In this document: positions 13,596-16,234 of the stretch, in pieces
Position numbering within the stretch: position 1 is the first letter of the stretch
How the letters are laid out: every line of letters begins with the position of its first letter
Origin: Lachnospiraceae bacterium
GTDB taxonomy: Bacteria > Bacillota > Clostridia > Lachnospirales > Lachnospiraceae
Length of the DNA stretch: 16,234 nucleotides
Assembly: GCA_900772685.1 (NCBI GenBank)
Contig: CAAGRP010000423.1
Coordinates: 1 to 16,234, forward strand
Direction of reading: 5' to 3'
Made by a program: the position numbers and the translations under genes
Notes under the pieces: model-generated
The model's database searches: none
Told to the model about the DNA's origin: nothing
The model's input: only the letters and a program-made list of their open reading frames with translations

Positions 13596-13973
13596 TCAAT
13601 AATTGTTTCCGCAATATAAAAAAGCGTTTTTATAGTGTCTGATATGTTCCCCGTCGACGGCGATAACATCAAATCTGATATCCGTATCGTCATAAAGGCC
13701 ATGCCTCATACAATAGTAATCGGCACATAAAGAGATCTTCCTCTGCTTGCGCCTGTCGACCGCCTCTTCGGGAAATCCGCTTGAGATACCCTTGCGGTAT
13801 TTCACCTCGGCAAATACAAGTGCCTCACTGTTTAAAGCTATTATATCTATTTCGCCGAACTTACAGCAAAAATTGCACTCGAGAATAGTATATCCCTCGT
13901 TTGTAAGCATATCAACGACTAATTTCTCGTATTTTGTCCCTACAGACCGCTTATTAACTGTTCTTTTTGTCAT
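13596..13973 (-). CDS. YraN family (UPF0102) nuclease-fold protein
   Basis: 125 residues, typical. Belongs to the restriction-endonuclease-like fold family seen next to rnhB in many bacteria. GEIDIIA (E41, D43) and FAEVKYR (E56, K58) form the PD-(D/E)xK-type site; E16 in KYEKLV is the usual N-terminal helix acid. A link to DNA or RNA processing is assumed from the fold; the reaction is not proven. The start overlaps the rnhB stop as ATGA (13970-13973), so the two are probably translated together. Confidence 0.92.
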   Translation of the reverse strand: MTKRTVNKRSVGTKYEKLVVDMLTNEGYTILECNFCCKFGEIDIIALNSEALVFAEVKYRKGISSGFPEEAVDRRKQRKISLCADYYCMRHGLYDDTDIRFDVIAVDGEHIRHYKNAFLYCGNNY

Positions 13974-14743
13974 TCATCCTCTGTAAAATGTGTAATAAAG
14001 CTTTTTCTGTGAATCGGACACGGACCGTATTTTTTAAGCGCTTCGATATGTGCCGCAGATCCGTATCCCTTGTGTCCGGAAAAGCCGTATTCGGGATACA
14101 ATATGTCAAACGCCTCCATTATCCTGTCCCTTGTTACTTTTGCGATAATGCTGGCCGCAGCTATCGACTGGCTCTTGGCGTCTCCCTTTACGATAGGAAC
14201 CTGCTTTATATCAATTTTCGGTATTTTCACCGCATCATTTAAAAGGATATCCGGCTTTTCATTAAGCGATGCGATCGCCTCACGCATTGCCTCATAGGTT
14301 GCCTGCAGGATATTTATCTCATCTATTCTTTTGTTGTCTGCTATTCCGATACCGACAGCTATAGCACGCTCCCTGATCTCATCATAAAGCTCATCTCTTT
14401 TCTTTGCCGAGAGCTTCTTGGAATCATTTATATACAATATCCGGCAGCCCTTAGGAAGTATGACCGCACCCGCAACGACAGGACCTGCAAGCGGTCCTCT
14501 TCCGGCTTCATCGATACCGCATATCGCACTGAAAGAAGCATATTTGTTTTCGAAAAAGCACATCTCTTCTATCCGCTGCTTTTCGGCGTTAAGCTTTTCT
14601 TCCTGTTTTTTTATTTTTGAGATCAGATTCCTGACACTCTTTCTTTCATCAGCCTCATAAAGCCTTATAAGCTCATTTCTTTTTAGAATGTCATCTGAGG
14701 CTTCCTTTAATTCGATCTCTATATCCTTTGTACTTTTTGCCAT
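13970..14743 (-). CDS. rnhB: ribonuclease HII
   Basis: 257 residues. Cleaves the RNA strand of RNA:DNA hybrids and removes single ribonucleotides from DNA. Catalytic residues: D78 and E79 in GIDEAGRGPLAG, D170 in LLNDAVK, D206 in AKVTRDRIM. The end of the family core GFSGHKGYGSAAHIEALKKYG is also clear. The ~70-residue N-terminal extension, rich in charged helices (about 10-60), is usual in Firmicute RnhB. The Shine-Dalgarno is weak (AAGAAAG), and there is a 58-bp gap after rbgA with no clear hairpin. Confidence 0.97.
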   Translation of the reverse strand: MAKSTKDIEIELKEASDDILKRNELIRLYEADERKSVRNLISKIKKQEEKLNAEKQRIEEMCFFENKYASFSAICGIDEAGRGPLAGPVVAGAVILPKGCRILYINDSKKLSAKKRDELYDEIRERAIAVGIGIADNKRIDEINILQATYEAMREAIASLNEKPDILLNDAVKIPKIDIKQVPIVKGDAKSQSIAAASIIAKVTRDRIMEAFDILYPEYGFSGHKGYGSAAHIEALKKYGPCPIHRKSFITHFTEDE

Positions 14744-14801
14744 ATCAATTCTTTCTTATAAGGTGCTTCTCCATCCTCAGCTTCATTATCGGGTGCTTTT
14801 G

Positions 14802-15644
14802 TTATTCGGGGCTTTCAAGTGTGATCCGGCCCAGCTTTCCGTTTCTGAATTCGTCCAATAACAGAGCTGCAGCCTTTTCATAAGAAACTTCATTGCCCTT
14901 TACTATGCAGCCTCTTTTTTTACCTATATCGTAAAGAACGCCTGCGGCGTCATATCTTTCCTCTATCGAATATCTCGCGCTAAGAGCTCCAGGATATTTT
15001 TCCAGAAGAAATCTTATCAGCTCAACGGCGAGCTCTTCTGTATTTAAAACATCATCATTGACCGAGCCGATAAAAGCAAGGTTCTTTCCTATAACAGGAT
15101 CCTCGAATTTGCCCCATAATACACCCGGTGTATCTAAAAGCTGTACATTTGCGGAAAGCCTTACCCACTGTTTTCCTTTTGTTACTCCGGGTTTGTTTCC
15201 CGTCTTTGTGCAGGCTTTTCCGGCATAAGAGTTTATAAATGTAGACTTTCCTACGTTTGGGATGCCTACGACCATAGCCTTTACGGGTCTGTTCTTAATG
15301 CCTCTTCTTGCATCTCTTTCTATCTTTTCTTTGCATGCCTCCTGCACAAGTGCCGGTATGCTCCTTAAAGATGATTTATTTCTGGAATCGACAAAAAGGC
15401 ATGAGATATTGTTATTCCTGTAATATTCATGCCATTTTTTATTTTCTCTTTCATCTGCAAGATCGGACTTATTCAGAAGGATAAGTCTTGCCTTGCCTTT
15501 TCCTATCTCGGCAAGATCCGGGTTTCTTGAAGAACGCGGAATTCTTGCATCGACTATCTCTATGAGCAGATCAACAAGCTTTATATCCTCCTGCATCTGC
15601 CTTTTTGCCTTGGTCATATGACCCGGATACCATTGTATGTCCAT
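14802..15644 (-). CDS. rbgA: ribosome biogenesis GTPase RbgA (YlqF)
   Basis: 280 residues, typical. Circularly permuted GTPase needed for late 50S assembly. The N-terminal family signature WYPGHMTKAKRQM is complete. The motif order is permuted: G4 NKSD (58-61) precedes G1 GIPNVGKS (127-134), G2 GVTK (153-156) and G3 DTPG (171-174). The C-terminal domain (about 200-275) binds RNA in homologues. It begins 6 bp after the lepB stop, and its Shine-Dalgarno (GGAG) lies on the lepB stop region. The lepB/rbgA/rnhB order is common in Firmicutes. Confidence 0.97.
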   Translation of the reverse strand: MDIQWYPGHMTKAKRQMQEDIKLVDLLIEIVDARIPRSSRNPDLAEIGKGKARLILLNKSDLADERENKKWHEYYRNNNISCLFVDSRNKSSLRSIPALVQEACKEKIERDARRGIKNRPVKAMVVGIPNVGKSTFINSYAGKACTKTGNKPGVTKGKQWVRLSANVQLLDTPGVLWGKFEDPVIGKNLAFIGSVNDDVLNTEELAVELIRFLLEKYPGALSARYSIEERYDAAGVLYDIGKKRGCIVKGNEVSYEKAAALLLDEFRNGKLGRITLESPE

Positions 15645-15650
15645 TATCTG

Positions 15651-16217
15651 TCACTCCACAAGTCCGAATCTGTCCATCGGGCTGAATCTGATCCAGAGCT
15701 TACCGATTATATTTTCCTCTTTTATGAGACCCACATCCAGATGTCTGCTGTCTTCGCTGTTATTTCTGTTGTCACCTAAAACAAAATATTCATTGCTTCC
15801 GATAGAAACCGGCTCTTCGGCGACACCCGGATTTGTTATCTCAGAAAACTCCTTGTCCTCGATATAAGTTTTTCCGTCGATTATTATATGGCCGTCTCTT
15901 ATCTGCACAGTCTCATCAGGAAGTCCTATTACTCTTTTTATATGGATACCCTCGTCATCGGCCCCGTTCTTAAACGCGATTATATCCCCTCTTTTTGGCG
16001 AAGAGAGCTTATATGCCGCAACATTTATAAACATCTTGTCCCCGGCAAGGACAGTAGGCTCCATAGAGCTTTCGGTCATCATGACCCTCTGGCCGAACAT
16101 ATAGGCACATACAAATCCAAGCACTATCATTGCCGCAATCTGTATGATCCATATCGCTATCTTTCTTATTCGGGTCTGCCAGAAATAGCTTCTGACATAT
16201 TTGTTATCGGTATCCAT
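15651..16217 (-). CDS. lepB: signal peptidase I
   Basis: 188 residues, typical of Gram-positive type I signal peptidases. Removes signal peptides from exported proteins at the outer face of the membrane. One N-terminal membrane anchor lies at about 20-42. The catalytic serine is S51 in TESSMEPTVLAGD, the general-base lysine K94 in IKRVIGLPDE, and box E is GDNRNNSEDSR (148-158). AGAGG lies 9 nt before the ATG at 16217. First gene of the minus-strand run visible here; only 17 bp remain upstream, so the promoter or a preceding gene (often rplS) is outside the window. Confidence 0.97.
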   Translation of the reverse strand: MDTDNKYVRSYFWQTRIRKIAIWIIQIAAMIVLGFVCAYMFGQRVMMTESSMEPTVLAGDKMFINVAAYKLSSPKRGDIIAFKNGADDEGIHIKRVIGLPDETVQIRDGHIIIDGKTYIEDKEFSEITNPGVAEEPVSIGSNEYFVLGDNRNNSEDSRHLDVGLIKEENIIGKLWIRFSPMDRFGLVE

Positions 16218-16234
16218 AGATATTTCCTCTGATA

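Noticed and set aside
14744..14801. Small RNA or hairpin between rbgA and rnhB
   Set aside because: 58 bp with no stable inverted repeat or promoter-like pair.

Overview
The window reads as chromosomal DNA of a low-to-moderate GC Firmicute of the Clostridia, most likely a Lachnospiraceae member of the Butyrivibrio/Roseburia type. This placement is inferred from protein wording and gene order (lepB-rbgA-rnhB-yraN; DUF512 protein-der-plsY-gpsA; rplM-rpsI; a divergent 388-residue PRPP-synthetase relative) and was not tested by any search.

Region 1 (1-3600) is accessory DNA. The 3' part of a GNAT acetyltransferase gene is broken off near position 115. A three-gene transposition module follows on the + strand: a small zinc-finger protein of the DUF6431 kind, a DD(35)E transposase with a Mu/TnsB-like layout, and an AAA+ ATPase of the ExeA/TniB/TnsC kind. 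Palindromes sit at its left side and a terminator at its right. Beyond it, on the - strand, lies a remnant of a BRO/antirepressor N-terminal domain that stops abruptly at about 3118. About 430 bp without a believable gene come next, holding an orphan minus-strand terminator, repeated ACCCAT motifs and short palindromes.

Region 2 (3550-4631, - strand) is the rplM-rpsI operon for ribosomal proteins L13 and S9. It has a textbook promoter, a leader of about 150 nt and a strong terminator.

Region 3 (4737-9718, - strand) is one apparent operon: DUF512/radical-SAM-like protein, der (ribosome assembly GTPase), plsY and gpsA (consecutive steps at the start of phospholipid synthesis, in reverse gene order), and a zinc-ribbon protein of unknown function. 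Gaps are short, and the first two genes overlap.

Region 4 (9762-11138, + strand) is a single PRPP-synthetase-like gene. It is transcribed divergently from region 3, has its own promoter and a perfect inverted repeat at the start of the transcript, and ends in a terminator shared with the convergent region 5.

Region 5 (11144-16217, - strand) is a tightly packed run: lepB (signal peptidase I), rbgA (50S assembly GTPase), rnhB (RNase HII), yraN-type nuclease-fold protein, SseB-like protein, HAD hydrolase and AEC-family permease. Several junctions overlap or are a few bases apart, and its promoter lies outside the window.

The least ordinary part is the three-gene transposon and its unmatched flanks. 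The rest is mostly housekeeping DNA with a few regulatory details worth checking. No tRNA, rRNA or CRISPR array was seen.
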